From Erigeron canadensis (Eukaryota; Streptophyta; Magnoliopsida; Asterales; Asteraceae): a stretch of 64,000 bases of DNA. The stretch is taken from contig NC_057768.1 of NCBI RefSeq assembly GCF_010389155.1, positions 12,584,501 through 12,648,500 on the forward strand, in the 5' to 3' direction. This document shows, one piece after another, positions 32,281 through 43,844 of the stretch (the first letter of the stretch is position 1; every line of letters starts with the position of its first letter). Made by a program: the position numbers and the translations under genes. The notes under the pieces are model-generated. The model ran no database searches. It worked only from the letters and a program-made list of their open reading frames with translations, and was not told the origin of the DNA.

Positions 32281-33240
32281 CCTATCAGTCTTTGGTATGT
32301 TGACAGTGGATGCTCCCGGCACATGACATGGGACAAGAATGTGTTGTCCAGTTATGAAGATGTAAATGATTCTTATGTTAGTTTCGCAGGTCCCAAGGGC
32401 GGCAACATCTCGGGCCAAGGTGATGTTGTCAATGGGAAGATTACGCTGGAAAAAGTCAATTATGTGGAACAGTTAGCACATAATCTATTGAGTGTTTCTC
32501 AAATCTGTGACAAGGGTAACAATGTCCATTTTACTGAGAAAGAAGCACTTATATTGAAACCAGGATATGTTATTCCTGAAGACTGGATCCTGCTAAAAGC
32601 TCCTAGGAAGAGAGACATTTATGGCCTAGTGTGAGGTGTTGATGATCCAAAGGAGTCTGTTTGCTTGTTAACGAAAGCAAACGAATCTGAATCTTTACTA
32701 TGGCATAGAAGAATGGGACATATCAATTTTCGAAAGTTGAATGACATTGTCAAACATGGTTTGGTTGACGGCGTTCCCATCAATCGGTTTGGAATGGAAG
32801 ACAAATGTGTACCTTGTCTGAAAGGTAAACAACAAAAGTCTGGACATAAACCAAAATAAGAAAATGCTATTGCCAATCCTTTCGAGTTACTTCACATGGA
32901 TTTATTTGGTCCAGTGAATGTAAGAAGTATCAGTGGGATGTATTACTGTTTGGTGGTTACTGATGACTACTCGAGATTCTCATGGGTATTCTTTCTTAAA
33001 TCGAAAGATGAAGCTCCACAGATTTTGATAAATTTCTTTGTCGAAACTGAGAATATTTATGGAGTTCGTGTTAAGAGAATCAGGAGTGATAACGGAACTG
33101 AATTTAAGAATAAATTGATGGATGTCTTTTGTTTGTCAATGGGAATCCAGCATCAATACAGTTCGCCGTATGAACCACAGCAGAATAGAGTTGCTGAAAG
33201 AAAGAACACGACTCTAATCGAGACAGCCAGAAGTATGCTT
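32281..33240 (+). pseudogene. Pol of D, part 1: protease and integrase N-terminal half
   Basis: The protease motif WYVDSGCSRHMT is intact. GAG-pre-integrase ends LLWHRRMGHINF, with CVPCLKG completing the HHCC zinc site. The integrase core has HMDLFGP and SDNGTEF, then QQNRVAER. A stop at 32632 and another at 32857 interrupt it. The coding is cut at ETARSML by the LTR of G; the last five bases TGCTT are the target duplication. Confidence 0.88.
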
Positions 33241-36200
33241 TGTAACAACCGTACTTTTAATATTATATATGTGCTAGTTAGGCTGTCTACGTTCCCGCAA
33301 GCCATAGTTATACTTGAAGCTAGTAGGTAATGCCCCAAATTGGTAATCTAAAACTAATGATATGTAAAAGAATTTCCTAATGAAAATACCTCGGAACAAA
33401 ATTTTTAGAGGTGATCAATCGATACGATAATAATAACTTAAGACTCGCAAATTGAGATACCAATCAAAATTCCTATGGAATGCCCAACAAATCAAAAATA
33501 AGACCAAATCAAGAGGATATGATCAGAATAAGTAAAATTTTCAACTAAAAATATAATTGGAAACATTATGTACGTAAAAGCGTCGAAAACTTAATAAGTA
33601 AGCATATAAGCTTAAAATTAATACAAATTTACAACCAATGACCTATGTAACCAACTAAAAATACAAAATATATCCACACACATAAATATACATGACATAT
33701 ATACATATGCATATACTAGAATAAATAACCCACTAACATTACAAATAAACACAATATACTCTTACAAACTATATACTTACAACCTATACATATATACAAA
33801 TATACCTACAACATTTTTAAAAAAAAAAAAAAGGAAAAACCCTCTAAATCCCCCTTAATGGCCGTTCCCCCCTACCCACACACATACATCTCCTTTTCAA
33901 ATTTTTGCATGCCTTTTAGTCTTGGAACTCACCACAAACACATACTAAACACCACTTTACACACACAACTCATTTACTCTCTCAAAAACAACTTTTCTCT
34001 CCCTTTCTCTCTTCATTTTCAGCAGCCAAGGAGCAAGGAAAACACCAACAAAATCAACCTTAATACTTGATAATAATAAGGGTTTAAGTTAGGCTAAGCA
34101 AGGGTTTGATTAGGCTAAGGTTTAAGGGTTGTTTTGAGGTTGAAACAAGGGTTATTGGAGGCTTTTTGGGTCACAAAAATCTGCATATTTTCATCATCAA
34201 AAGTGTTCTTCAAGGGTATATATCTTCATCTCTTTATTAGATTAATCTTATTCTTGTTTATATTAAAAAGGTTTTTATCAAAAGATTGTGTTTTCTTCAT
34301 GTTTTCTTTTGAATATACACTTGATGAGGGCAAAGTTGATAGGATCTTTCTTTCCATGCTCATGCATGTTGAATCCATGAAGAAAGATCCAAGGATTCAA
34401 CTAGTTTAAGACCCAAAAGTGTGGATATAAGTTTAATAGTCGTTGATGTGATTTTTCTTTTGAAAGATGGCTATATTCATGCATATTATGAAAGTGATAT
34501 TTCTGGAAATATTTATAAAAATATAGATTTCATTGATAAAGTGTTGGATCTATAAAAGCTAGCATCAAAAAGGTGATATGTGTTGATAGATTGTAAAGTA
34601 ACTTTTTATATAAAAAGATGAACATGATGTATAAATATTTGTATATATATTTCTGGAATATTTCATGAAAAATATATTTTTATGTTGATGGATTTTTGAT
34701 AGTTAAAGCTTTATGTTAAAAAGTATTGATTTAAGTGCATATATGCTAGATTTAAGAAGGTTGGATTATTGTTTGGATTATGAGATGAAGCTAGGCTTGT
34801 CATAAGTGAAAAATGTGTTAAAATCAAAGTAAATATTCTGTAAAAATTATGGTGATAACAAAAATATGATTATGGAACCAAACAAGGCAAAATAGGCTTG
34901 AAATCGAAAACCGAAAACTTGTTAAAATGCATTTTGAGCACACACATGCACCATAACTATATGACCATGAAAATGTGATGAACATACTGGAAATATGACA
35001 TATTAAAAGTATAAAACTCAAGTTATTTGATGCATGGCAAGAATAAGCTCAAAAATAGTCTTTTCGGGTCAAATAATCACCAACCGAAAGCACAAAATTG
35101 CACATAGCACACCACCACCACAATCACGACTTTGGTAATCAAAATATGATGGACATTCTGGACAAAATGAAATAAGAACAAAAATCCCTTTTGAAGCATT
35201 TAAATTGGTTGGGAAATGAGGCAAAAATCACTATTTCGGTAAACGATTTTATGTTTAAAAGTCCTCAAATTATAAGAACACAAGAGAGATTGAATGGTTA
35301 CAAATTTTATTTGATAAAAGTTGCCTAAAAAGTGCCTGGGATTTTAGACAAAAGCTCTTGTGATGATTTCTAAGTGTTTTTATAATTTAATGAATTTAAA
35401 AGGGATTTTAAGGAATAAATAAATCAATAACAAATTATATAAATAATGAACTTGGACAAAATCACATAAATAGGGTTAAAATAACTTAAACCTACTGGAG
35501 AAAATTAATTTCAAGGAAAGAACCAAGTTCTACATAATTTAAGAATAACTAACTAAGTTAAAAATCACTAATTAATCACTATTATTAAATAAATAAGTAA
35601 TAAAGCTTAAATAAATAAATGAATAAATAATATTACAAGTATAAAGACATAATACTCAGTAGATAATCAAAATATAATTATCTATGAATTTTAAAGGTAA
35701 TTAAGAACCTAAGAATAATTATAAGGAATTATTTAATTAATTAATGAATAAATGGAATAAATAATTAATTAAATAATAATAAATCAAGGAAATTAATATA
35801 AATCAGAAAATATATTTTAAAAATCCAAAATACTACTGTACCAATATCAAATAATAGTACAAAGCAAAGTGTGCAAAAGAAATCTTGCGAATCAAAGCCG
35901 AATTACCGAAATTCCAACAAACGCGCAAAAACGCTTAACGCAAAAACTACTCTTACCATCAATCCCAATTTAACCAAACATCTTGAACATCATAATGCAC
36001 TTTGATTCCATAATTAAGTAACAACCAAAGATAGGCTATAGAATACACACTACGTTGTGTATATTTGAATCATGGTTTAGTTCACTAGTTCATGTAATAC
36101 GCACTTACGTTGTGTATATTTGAATACATGGTTTAGGCTTGCTTGGGGAACGACATCGCTAGGCACACATCTCGTATTTGATCAGCCCCCTTTACTCTCA

Positions 36201-37191
36201 AATCAAGTGAGTCATAGCCCCCTTTCAAACTCTTTTATGTGTTTTACTTTCGGGGTGAAAAGCATGATAAATGAAACTACTTTCTATATATGCAATGTTT
36301 CTTGAAAGAGAGTTTGTTATATGAAATGATTCTTGATATATGAGTATGAAATGATAATAAAGGATTTATGTGATGAGCTTGAGTTCTGTCAAACCGCGGC
36401 GTTCGGTACACTACTATTTACTCTGAAAGTGGAGGCCTGTAGTTAGTTAGTTGCGCAACTAGGTTTCGTCCGCCCACCCAAAGCGTACCGTTGGAAGGTT
36501 GGTTTCCTTCGTGACAACCTTCACTTCTAGTCTGGCCCCCGGGTGTTCTAACTACCTTAAGATAATCGGGCGTCTCCATGGCACGACCCATTATCATTAT
36601 TGTTATTATTATTACGGCACTTGATTGACAGCTTGTGCTATGAATTGAATTATTGGATTGTAATCGGACTTGAATAAAATGGTAGTAGTAGTGGCTCAAG
36701 TACTTACTCATCTAAGATAATGGAATTAGACCTTGTGGTCATATGACAAGAATTTATTTACATGGGTTAAAAATTGAGTTGAACGAACGATTATCAAAGG
36801 ATGAATTGGAAATATTCATTAAATTGGTGATTCCTAATTTATTTTGTAATGATGTGTATATATGCTTATTGTATTAGTTAAAAACCTATGAACTCACTCA
36901 ACTCTCGTAGTTGACACCTTTTCTTCATGCTTTTCAGGTTTAGAGCAGTAGGTTTGCCTATGGACCGCTTTCGGACCATGTGTTTGCATGGCGAACGAAG
37001 ACTTGTAATGCAAACAAGTTTATCTTTTATTCGGATTTGGACTTATGATATGATTTTAAACACTTTACTTTGAACCATGTAATCGTTTAATTTGGAATGG
37101 TTTAAGACTTTATTTAAGATGTTTTCCATTTAACCTTTGTACCATGTCGTTCTGTGACATCTCGTGTTTCCGCCGTAGTCGGGGTGTTACA
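33241..37191 (+). repeat. 5' LTR of G (3951 bp)
   Basis: AT-rich with no coding evidence; its short ORFs recur identically in the other LTR. Near 36050-36125 a segment ACGTTGTGTATATTTGAAT plus ATGGTTTAG occurs twice. A 36937-type TTCATGCTTTTCAG, shared with solo LTR H, resembles a splice acceptor near the LTR end. Confidence 0.92.
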
Positions 37192-37197
37192 GAAAAA

Positions 37198-37211
37198 TGG
37201 TATCAAGAGCC
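37198..37211 (+). promoter_or_regulatory. Primer-binding site of G
   Basis: TGGTATCAAGAGCC six bases after the LTR, a Met-tRNA-type primer site with one extra A relative to TGGTATCAGAGCC. Confidence 0.8.
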
Positions 37212-37837
37212 AAGGTTATAGAAAATTTTTACTATAACCTACGTATTTTCAAAATTAAGTCGAACATCTCTTAAAGAATAAATTCGATCATAAAGTGTTC
37301 TCCTTAGCAAAGCGTAGGGTGGCCAACTACGACGAGCTAAAGATGTAACATGGAGTGATTGAATTCATTGTCTAAGGAATGTTCAAAAATGAGACTTTTG
37401 AAAATAAACTTTAAAACGATTCTTGGTACAAAAGGCACATAACCAAATCCGATGTTTGCATTACTTATTAGAACCCTTAGTTATACCCCCACTTGACTAA
37501 TATTACTTTGCCTACTTAGATAAGATACATGAGAGCTATCCACAAGTCGATTTTAGTATTACGTTAATTATAAAGGGCTACGTTTGTCGTCGAAAGTCAA
37601 GTTAAATCGTTGGGAGTCGTGTCGATCGTTGTTGCTTACATTGGTTGGGGTTGGGCATGTCGTCATTTGTCGTCAAGCTTGTGAGTCATGGTCAAGTTGG
37701 TTAGTCGGTTTGTCAAGTCGTCTTGCTGTCCATAAGTTGCCAAGTGTGTCGCCAATGGTCGAGTCGGCCGTCCGGAGTCGTCTAAGCGTCTAATCAAGTC
37801 GTCATCTTATACCTTGTGTAACTTGTGTAGGAACACC
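37212..37837 (+). other. Leader of G with GTCG-rich array
   Basis: The first 370 bases are unremarkable. From 37585 to 37805 the words GTCGTC, GTCG and CAAGT recur about twenty times in irregular spacing. The leader ends ACTTGTGTAG/GAACACCATG, a splice-acceptor-like site 7 bases before the pre-gag ATG. Confidence 0.6.
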
Positions 37838-38620
37838 ATGTCTCAAGCAAACGGAGCTTCCGGATCAGCCCCTAGGCCAAGAAATATGCATGGAGTAGAA
37901 GATCAAAGGGAAGGAGAAGAAAGAGGACGACCTCAACCACCACCGGCACAAGTAGGATCCCGCATTCGCCGTACCGCAAGAATGCGTGTCCATAGCCCCG
38001 TGCGCGTACGTCTTGGCCCTATCAATTACGCCTATGTACCCGGTCGAGGTTATGTTGGAAGACCGGAGATGGGAACTAATGAAGAAGAAGATGAAGAAGA
38101 AGAGGAAGAAGAAAATGAAGAAAGGGAAAGGACGTTGAGCATCGCTTCCAACCGACCCGCACGTCGTTCTCCCTCACCACCACCATCACCACCAGCCCCA
38201 AGACCTCCTCCACCGCAAAGACAAGGGGCTGCAAGGAACCTCAATGAAGGGCAAATTCCAGCCCATGATCCATACATCGCTCCACGCCTTCCTCACAACC
38301 ACCCATTCCATTTTGGTCCAAGGCATGAGGAGAATCTCCACCGTCCCGTGTATGGATTACCTCCTCCACCTCACTTGGGTATGATTAGGGAGGATAGGGA
38401 GAGGATTTGGGACATAGCCGGAGGTCTGAGAGATGCAAGAGTGAGGGTTAGAAACCAAGAGATCTTGATGGAAAGGACGATCGGGGCAATGAGACGTGTG
38501 GATGATGATGCGTTGATGGCAATTCAAGGAGTGCGCCGGGTCGAGGAAGTGATCCTTGCTATGGGATGTGTACTTGCTGTTGTGTGCACGATAATGGCGG
38601 TCCTCATGTTTAGGGGATAG
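37838..38620 (+). CDS. Pre-gag ORF of G: 260-residue protein with C-terminal membrane anchor
   Basis: The frame is intact over 260 residues from the ATG at 37838 (context CACCATGTC); an upstream in-frame ATG at 37814 lies before the acceptor-like site. Order of parts: Gly/Arg/Pro-rich N-terminus (about 1-70, with RIRRTARMRVHSPVRVR), an acidic run of Glu (about 83-96), a proline-rich PPPSPPAPRPPPPQ block (about 112-126), a possibly helical charged region (about 185-237) and a hydrophobic C-terminal segment VILAMGCVLAVVCTIMAVLM (about 238-257) followed by FRG. This is the shape of a tail-anchored membrane protein. It is separate from gag and unlike any gypsy core domain; function unknown. Its frame is open while the element's polymerase is broken. 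Confidence 0.65.
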   Translation: MSQANGASGSAPRPRNMHGVEDQREGEERGRPQPPPAQVGSRIRRTARMRVHSPVRVRLGPINYAYVPGRGYVGRPEMGTNEEEDEEEEEEENEERERTLSIASNRPARRSPSPPPSPPAPRPPPPQRQGAARNLNEGQIPAHDPYIAPRLPHNHPFHFGPRHEENLHRPVYGLPPPPHLGMIREDRERIWDIAGGLRDARVRVRNQEILMERTIGAMRRVDDDALMAIQGVRRVEEVILAMGCVLAVVCTIMAVLMFRG

Positions 38621-39300
38621 GCCCGTTAGTTCTCTTGTTGGTTATTTGGTTGTATTTGTGAACAATTTCGTTTATGTTGGACTTGTGGTATTTTTATGTT
38701 GTTGTGATGATTGATGCATCACTTCTTTTTACATGTAGCAAGTTTTGAGAAACATATTTGGAAGAATATGAATGAATGCTATGTGTTGGCTATTGATATT
38801 TGATGTGTTATTACCATAATATTATAGTTATCGCTATCGCAAAGTAGATAGCACAGCAGGAAATCAGTTCTGACCACTTTTGGTAGAACGGCCATATCTG
38901 GAGCTCTGAGTGTCCTTTTGACCTGATTCCAGTTGGAGAAGAAAGCTAACTCACTGGGCTACATTTCATATTTTATGAGTTTTGCCCAGATCGTCCATCT
39001 TGAACCTCTAAATCGTGCCCCAAGTTCGCACTTAGGTTCTGGAAATTTTCTGAAGAAAAATAAAAACATGGTTGACATAATTTTAGTTGTGTAACCGCTT
39101 AAGCTATACATAAGGACGTGTGTGACGCAATTAGTAAAGAGAACATGAATAGAGGTATATACTGACCTATAGGTGCAAACGAGACCTTCATACGTTAGGA
39201 AAACTTAGGAGTTAGTCGAGTGTGATCAAAGGTTGTGAATCGGGTTACGACTTAAAATTCTAAATAAGCCTAACTAAACTATGTTCTCCTTTGTAGAGAA
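38621..39300 (+). other. Spacer between pre-gag ORF and gag of G
   Basis: 680 bases without coding. The T/G-rich first part resembles a plant 3' untranslated region. The end ATGTTCTCCTTTGTAG/AGAA is a good splice acceptor four bases before the gag ATG, so gag may be expressed from a spliced RNA that skips the pre-gag ORF. Confidence 0.45.
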
Positions 39301-42139
39301 ATGGCACCAAGAAGGGTCGATGCTGAGACAAGCGCTGAGGCTAGACGCCAAGAGGAAGAGGCTAAGCGAAGGGCTGAGTTGGCGACTCTCATATCCCAAC
39401 AAATCAATGATGCCATGCCGAACATCGCCGCTCAAATTGCTGAGAATGTCACTGCTACCATCAACATGGCAAGAGGGCAAGAAGGTAGAGGAAATGCCAA
39501 TGACCGAAATGCTTACAAGACTTTTACGTCTTGCAACCCAAAGGAGTTTTATGGGACGGAGGGTCCCGTTGGGTTGCTGTCTTGGTTTCAAAGCATGGAG
39601 GCAGTACTAAACATCATTGATTGTACACCTGCCGACCGTGTCAAGTTTGCGGCAAGTAAGCTTCAAGGGAGGGCACTAACCTGGTGGAACCTCCAAGTCA
39701 CCACGAGAAGTGTCGCCACAATGAATGCATTGACATGGGAGCAGTTCAAAGAGGAAATGAAAAGGGAGTATTGCCCTAGGCCAGCAGTTCAGAAGTTGGA
39801 AATTGAGTTTTGGAATCACACTATGAAAGGAATGGAGTTGGAGGCGTATGCGATTCGCTTCCATGAGTTGTGTGTGCTAGTGCCGGATATGGTGAACACC
39901 GAAGCAAAGAAAGTGGAAAGGTTTGTTTATGGATTGGCACCCGAAGTGAGATTGATGGTCACGACGGCGAACCCCGCCACACTGGGAGAAGCTGTGAGTT
40001 TGTCGACGAAGCTAGTCAATGACCTAGTTAGGACTGGGAGGTACTCGCGGGGCGAGGCGAGTTCGAAGCAAGGTGGAGGGAGCCGATTCGGTGATTATAA
40101 GGGGAGTGGGCCTGATAAGAGGCAGAAGATTGTGAGAAATTATGGTATCAATGAAGCTAACCCCGGCCCGAACCACGGGCAGTCACCAAGATGCAACCGT
40201 TGTGGGAACCACCATCGTGATGAATGCAAGCAGTGCACGATTTGCCACCGATTTGGGCATCTCGCTGCAACTTGTCGAAGTGGAATAAGAGTTGGAGGGA
40301 ATCGGAATGGATGTCATGAATGTGGGAGTACCGAGCATTGGAGGAATGCATGTCCTAAATTGAGAAGGGCACAAGGCAACCGTAGGGATGGAAATGGTAA
40401 CCGTGGGAACTTTAGGAATGTCGGAAATCGTGGAAACCAAGTGAACCAAGGCAATGGAAACCGAATGAATCAAGGAAATGGTGGGAACAGAGGAAATGGT
40501 GGGAATCAAGCGAACATGGGGAATCAAGGGAATAACAACAACCAAGGAAACCGAGGAAATCAAGGAAGGCAAGCAGGAGGAAGGGTCTATGCAATGGGAG
40601 TGAACGAGGCGCGTGATGACCCGAATGTCATCGTAGGTACGTTTCCATTAAATAATGTATATGCCTCTATGTTGTTTGATTCTGGTGCCGAAAGAAGTTT
40701 TATCTCTTTTGAATTTAAGGATATGATTGGTAAGAAACCTAATGAGCTTGATGAAACTTACTATATCGAATATGCTAATGGAAACGAGTATAGGACTAAG
40801 GAAATTATTTTTGATTGTACGTTAACTTTAGACGAGAAAGATTATAGTATAGACTTGATTCCCATCGAGATAGGAAGTTTTGATGTGATAGTAGGAATGG
40901 ATTGGTTGTCTAAGATGCGTGCTGAAATACTTTGCCATGAAAGGGTCATTAGAATTCCCTTGGATAATGATGAGGTGCTCAAAATACAAGGCCATCGGGC
41001 GGGAGTCCAACCCAAGATAGTGTCATCTATGAAAGTAAGGAAATATTTACGTAAGGAATATCACACATACTTGGCACAAGTAGTGGATAAGCAAGTAAAA
41101 AGTAAGGATCCTCATAAGGTCATGGTGGTTAGGGACTTTCTAGATGTGTTCCCTGACGAACTACCTGGACTTCCACCTACGAGGCAGGTGGAGTTTACGA
41201 TTGATTTAGTTCCCGGGGCAGCCCCCGTAGCTAAAGCACCGTACAGGCTAGCGCCCTCCGAGATGCGAGAACTTTCAGAGCAATTACAAGAATTGCTTGA
41301 TAAAGGATTAATCCAACCTAGTTCTTCGCCATGGGGTGCTCCAATTCTTTTTGTCAAAAAGAAAGATGGATCTCTGAGGATGTGCATAGACTATAGGGAG
41401 TTGAATAAGCTGACGATCAAGAATAGGTATCCGCTGCCACGAATAGACGATTTGTTCGATCAACTTCAAGGAGCATCGCATTTCTCGAAAATCGATCTTA
41501 GATCCGGCTATCATCAGTTGAGGGTACGAGAAGAAGATGTACCTAAAACGGCTTTTAGAACGCGCTATGGACATTACGAGTTTCTGGTGATGCCATTTGG
41601 TCTCACAAATGCGCCTACCGTTTTCATGGATCTAATGAACCGAATTTGTAGGCCATACTTGGACAAATTCGTCATAGTATTCATTGATGATATATTGATA
41701 TATTCTCGTAGTAAGGATGAACACGAGAAGCATTTAAGAATAATATTGCAATTACTTAGAGACGAGAAGTTGTATGCGAAGTTTTCTAAGTGTGAATTTT
41801 GGCTCCGCCAAGTCCAATTCCTTGGACATCTCGTAGACGAAGAAGGAATTCATGTGGACCCATCCAAGATAGAGGCGATTAAGAAGTGGGAGGCACCAAA
41901 GACGCCAACGGAAGTGCGTAGCTTCCTAGGATTGGCAGGTTATTATCGAAGATTCATCCAAGGATTCTCTAAAATTGCGGTACCTCTGACCCAATTGACC
42001 CAAAAGTCAAGAGAATTCATATGGGGTGAAGAACAAGAACAGGCGTTCCAAACGCTTAAGAACATGTTGTGTGAAGCACCCATACTAGCGTTGCCGGATG
42101 GAATGGAAGGATTTGTGGTATATTGTGATGCGTCACATC
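39301..42139 (+). pseudogene. Gag-protease-RT polyprotein of G (frame open to the RNase H start)
   Basis: One open frame of about 947 residues. It has a coiled-coil-like N-terminus, the gag domain (about 75-245; [36 protein letters not shown]), zinc knuckles [14 protein letters not shown] (312-325) and [14 protein letters not shown] (338-351), and an Asn/Gly-rich repeat (about 356-424). The protease has [12 protein letters not shown] (about 458-469). The RT has [44 protein letters not shown] and the catalytic FIDDILIYS (about 793-801). It breaks just after the first RNase H motif VVYCDASH, where part of RNase H is replaced by a templated insertion. Gag and pol are fused without a stop, as usual in chromoviruses. 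Confidence 0.92.
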
Positions 42140-43844
42140 TTTGATCAAAAGATGCACAATATTCACCGACCACAAAAGTTTGCAACACATCTTTGATCAA
42201 AAGATGCTGAATATGAGGCAAAGGAGATGGATGGAGCTGCTAAATGACTATGAATGTGAAATCAAGTACCATCCGGGGAAGGCAAACGTCGTTGCCGATG
42301 CACTTAGCAGGAAGGTGAATACCAAGGTGCAAAGGGCAAGAATCAGCCACTTACAAGTAAGAATGTCTCTAAGAGATCATTTCTTAGAAGACCAAGCAAA
42401 GGCCTTTGAAGGGAAGAACATTAAGGACGAAGCATTGTGTGGTATGGAAATGAGGTTTGACAAGGATGATGAAGGCATCTTATACTTCAAGGGAAGAGCT
42501 TGGGTACCAAAAGTGAATGGTTTAAGGGATATACTCATGAATGAGGCTCACAATACGAAATATTCAATTCATCCGGGCGCGGATAAGATGTATCAAGGCC
42601 TAAGAAGGGATTTTTGGTGGCCTGGAATGAAAGGAGACGTAACCCGATATGTGAGCCGATGCATGACTTGTGCGATGGTCAAAGCTGAGCACCAAAAACC
42701 ATCTGGTCTATTAAAGCAGCCAGAGATTCCCGAATGGAAGTGAGAGCAAATAGCAATGGACCTAGTGACAAAGTTGCCTCGAACGAAGAAAGGTCATGAT
42801 GATATATGGGCGATTGTTGATTGTCTTACAAAATCAGCCCATTTCATTCCCATCAAAGAAGATTGGAACACCGAGCGTTTAGCTCGCTTGTACGTTGAGA
42901 AAATTGTAACGCTACATGGTGTACCTTTGTCCATAATATCCGATCGGGATGGTAGATTTACCTCACGCTTTTGGGGTCACGTGCAAGAGGCAATGGGCAC
43001 AACACTAGCATTAAGCACGGCTTACCACCCCCAAACGGATGGACAAAGTGAGCGAACAATACAAACGTTGGAAGACATGTTAAGAGCCTGTGCATTAGAA
43101 TTTAGTGGAAGCTGGGATGAGCACTTGCCTTATGCTGAATTTACATACAATAATAGCTATCACTCTAGCATACAATGTGCACCGTTTGAAGCGTTATATG
43201 GACGCAAGTGTAGGTCTCCAATGTGTTGGATAGAGACGGGCGAAAGAAGTCTAGCTACCGTCGATTTTGTCCAAGAAACAACGGACAAAGTAGCTATCGT
43301 TAAAGAAAAGCTTAAAGCCGCCAGAGATCGGCAAAAGAGTTATGCGGATCAAAGAAGGAAGCCCCTAGAATTTGAAGTTGGCGACAAAGTGCTCCTAAAG
43401 GTGTCGCCATGGAAAGGAATAGTGAGATTTGGTAAGAGAGGAAAGTTAAGTCCTCGATACATTGGGCCATTTGAAATTGTGGCTAAAATAGGCCCCGTGG
43501 CCTATAAGTTGAAATTACCTCAAGAATTGGGAGATGTTCACGACACTTTCCATGTGTCCAATTTAAAGAAATGCGTGGCGGATAATTCAAAAGTAGTCCC
43601 ACTCGAGGAACTACGAGTGGAAGATAAGCTCCAATTTCGCGAGGAGCCAATAGAAGTTCTTGACCGCGATGAGAAACGCCTTAAGAGGAGCAAGATTCCT
43701 ATCGTTAAAGTCAGATGGGATACAAAGCGCGGACCCGAATTTACATGGGAGCGCGAGGACTTCATACGTGAGAAATATCCGTACTTACTCCCTAAGCAAA
43801 CTCAAATTCCGGGACGGAATTCTTCTAAGGGGGTAAGGATGTAA
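42140..43844 (+). pseudogene. RNase H remnant, integrase and chromodomain-like module of G
   Basis: After the damaged joint the frame regains RNase H ([23 protein letters not shown]). The integrase zinc site follows ([28 protein letters not shown]). A TGG-to-TGA change gives a stop at 42741, just before the catalytic core. The core then has VDCLTKSAHFIP (Asp), ISDRDGRFTS (Asp) and QSERTIQTLEDML (Glu). A GPY/F-type module (RYIGPFEIVAKIGPVAYKL) and a chromodomain-like end (PIEVLDRDEKRL, VKVRWDTKRGPEFTWEREDF) complete it. Chromodomains are thought to guide integration to heterochromatin. The stop codon lies five bases inside the 3' LTR. Confidence 0.9.
43827..43839 (+). promoter_or_regulatory. 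Polypurine tract of G
   Basis: AAGGGGGTAAGGA immediately before the 3' LTR, overlapping the last codons of the integrase frame. Confidence 0.85.

Noticed and set aside
33858..36305. Short ORFs inside the LTR of G, repeated at 44740-46920
   Set aside because: They recur only because the LTR is duplicated; no start context, domain or conservation in solo LTR H.
38050..38277. Minus-strand Gly/Ser-rich ORF
   Set aside because: Shadow of the acidic and proline-rich pre-gag ORF on the plus strand.
40157..40594. Minus-strand ORFs rich in Ile/Ser/Pro or Leu/Asp opposite gag of G
   Set aside because: Shadows of the Asn/Gly-rich repeat in gag.
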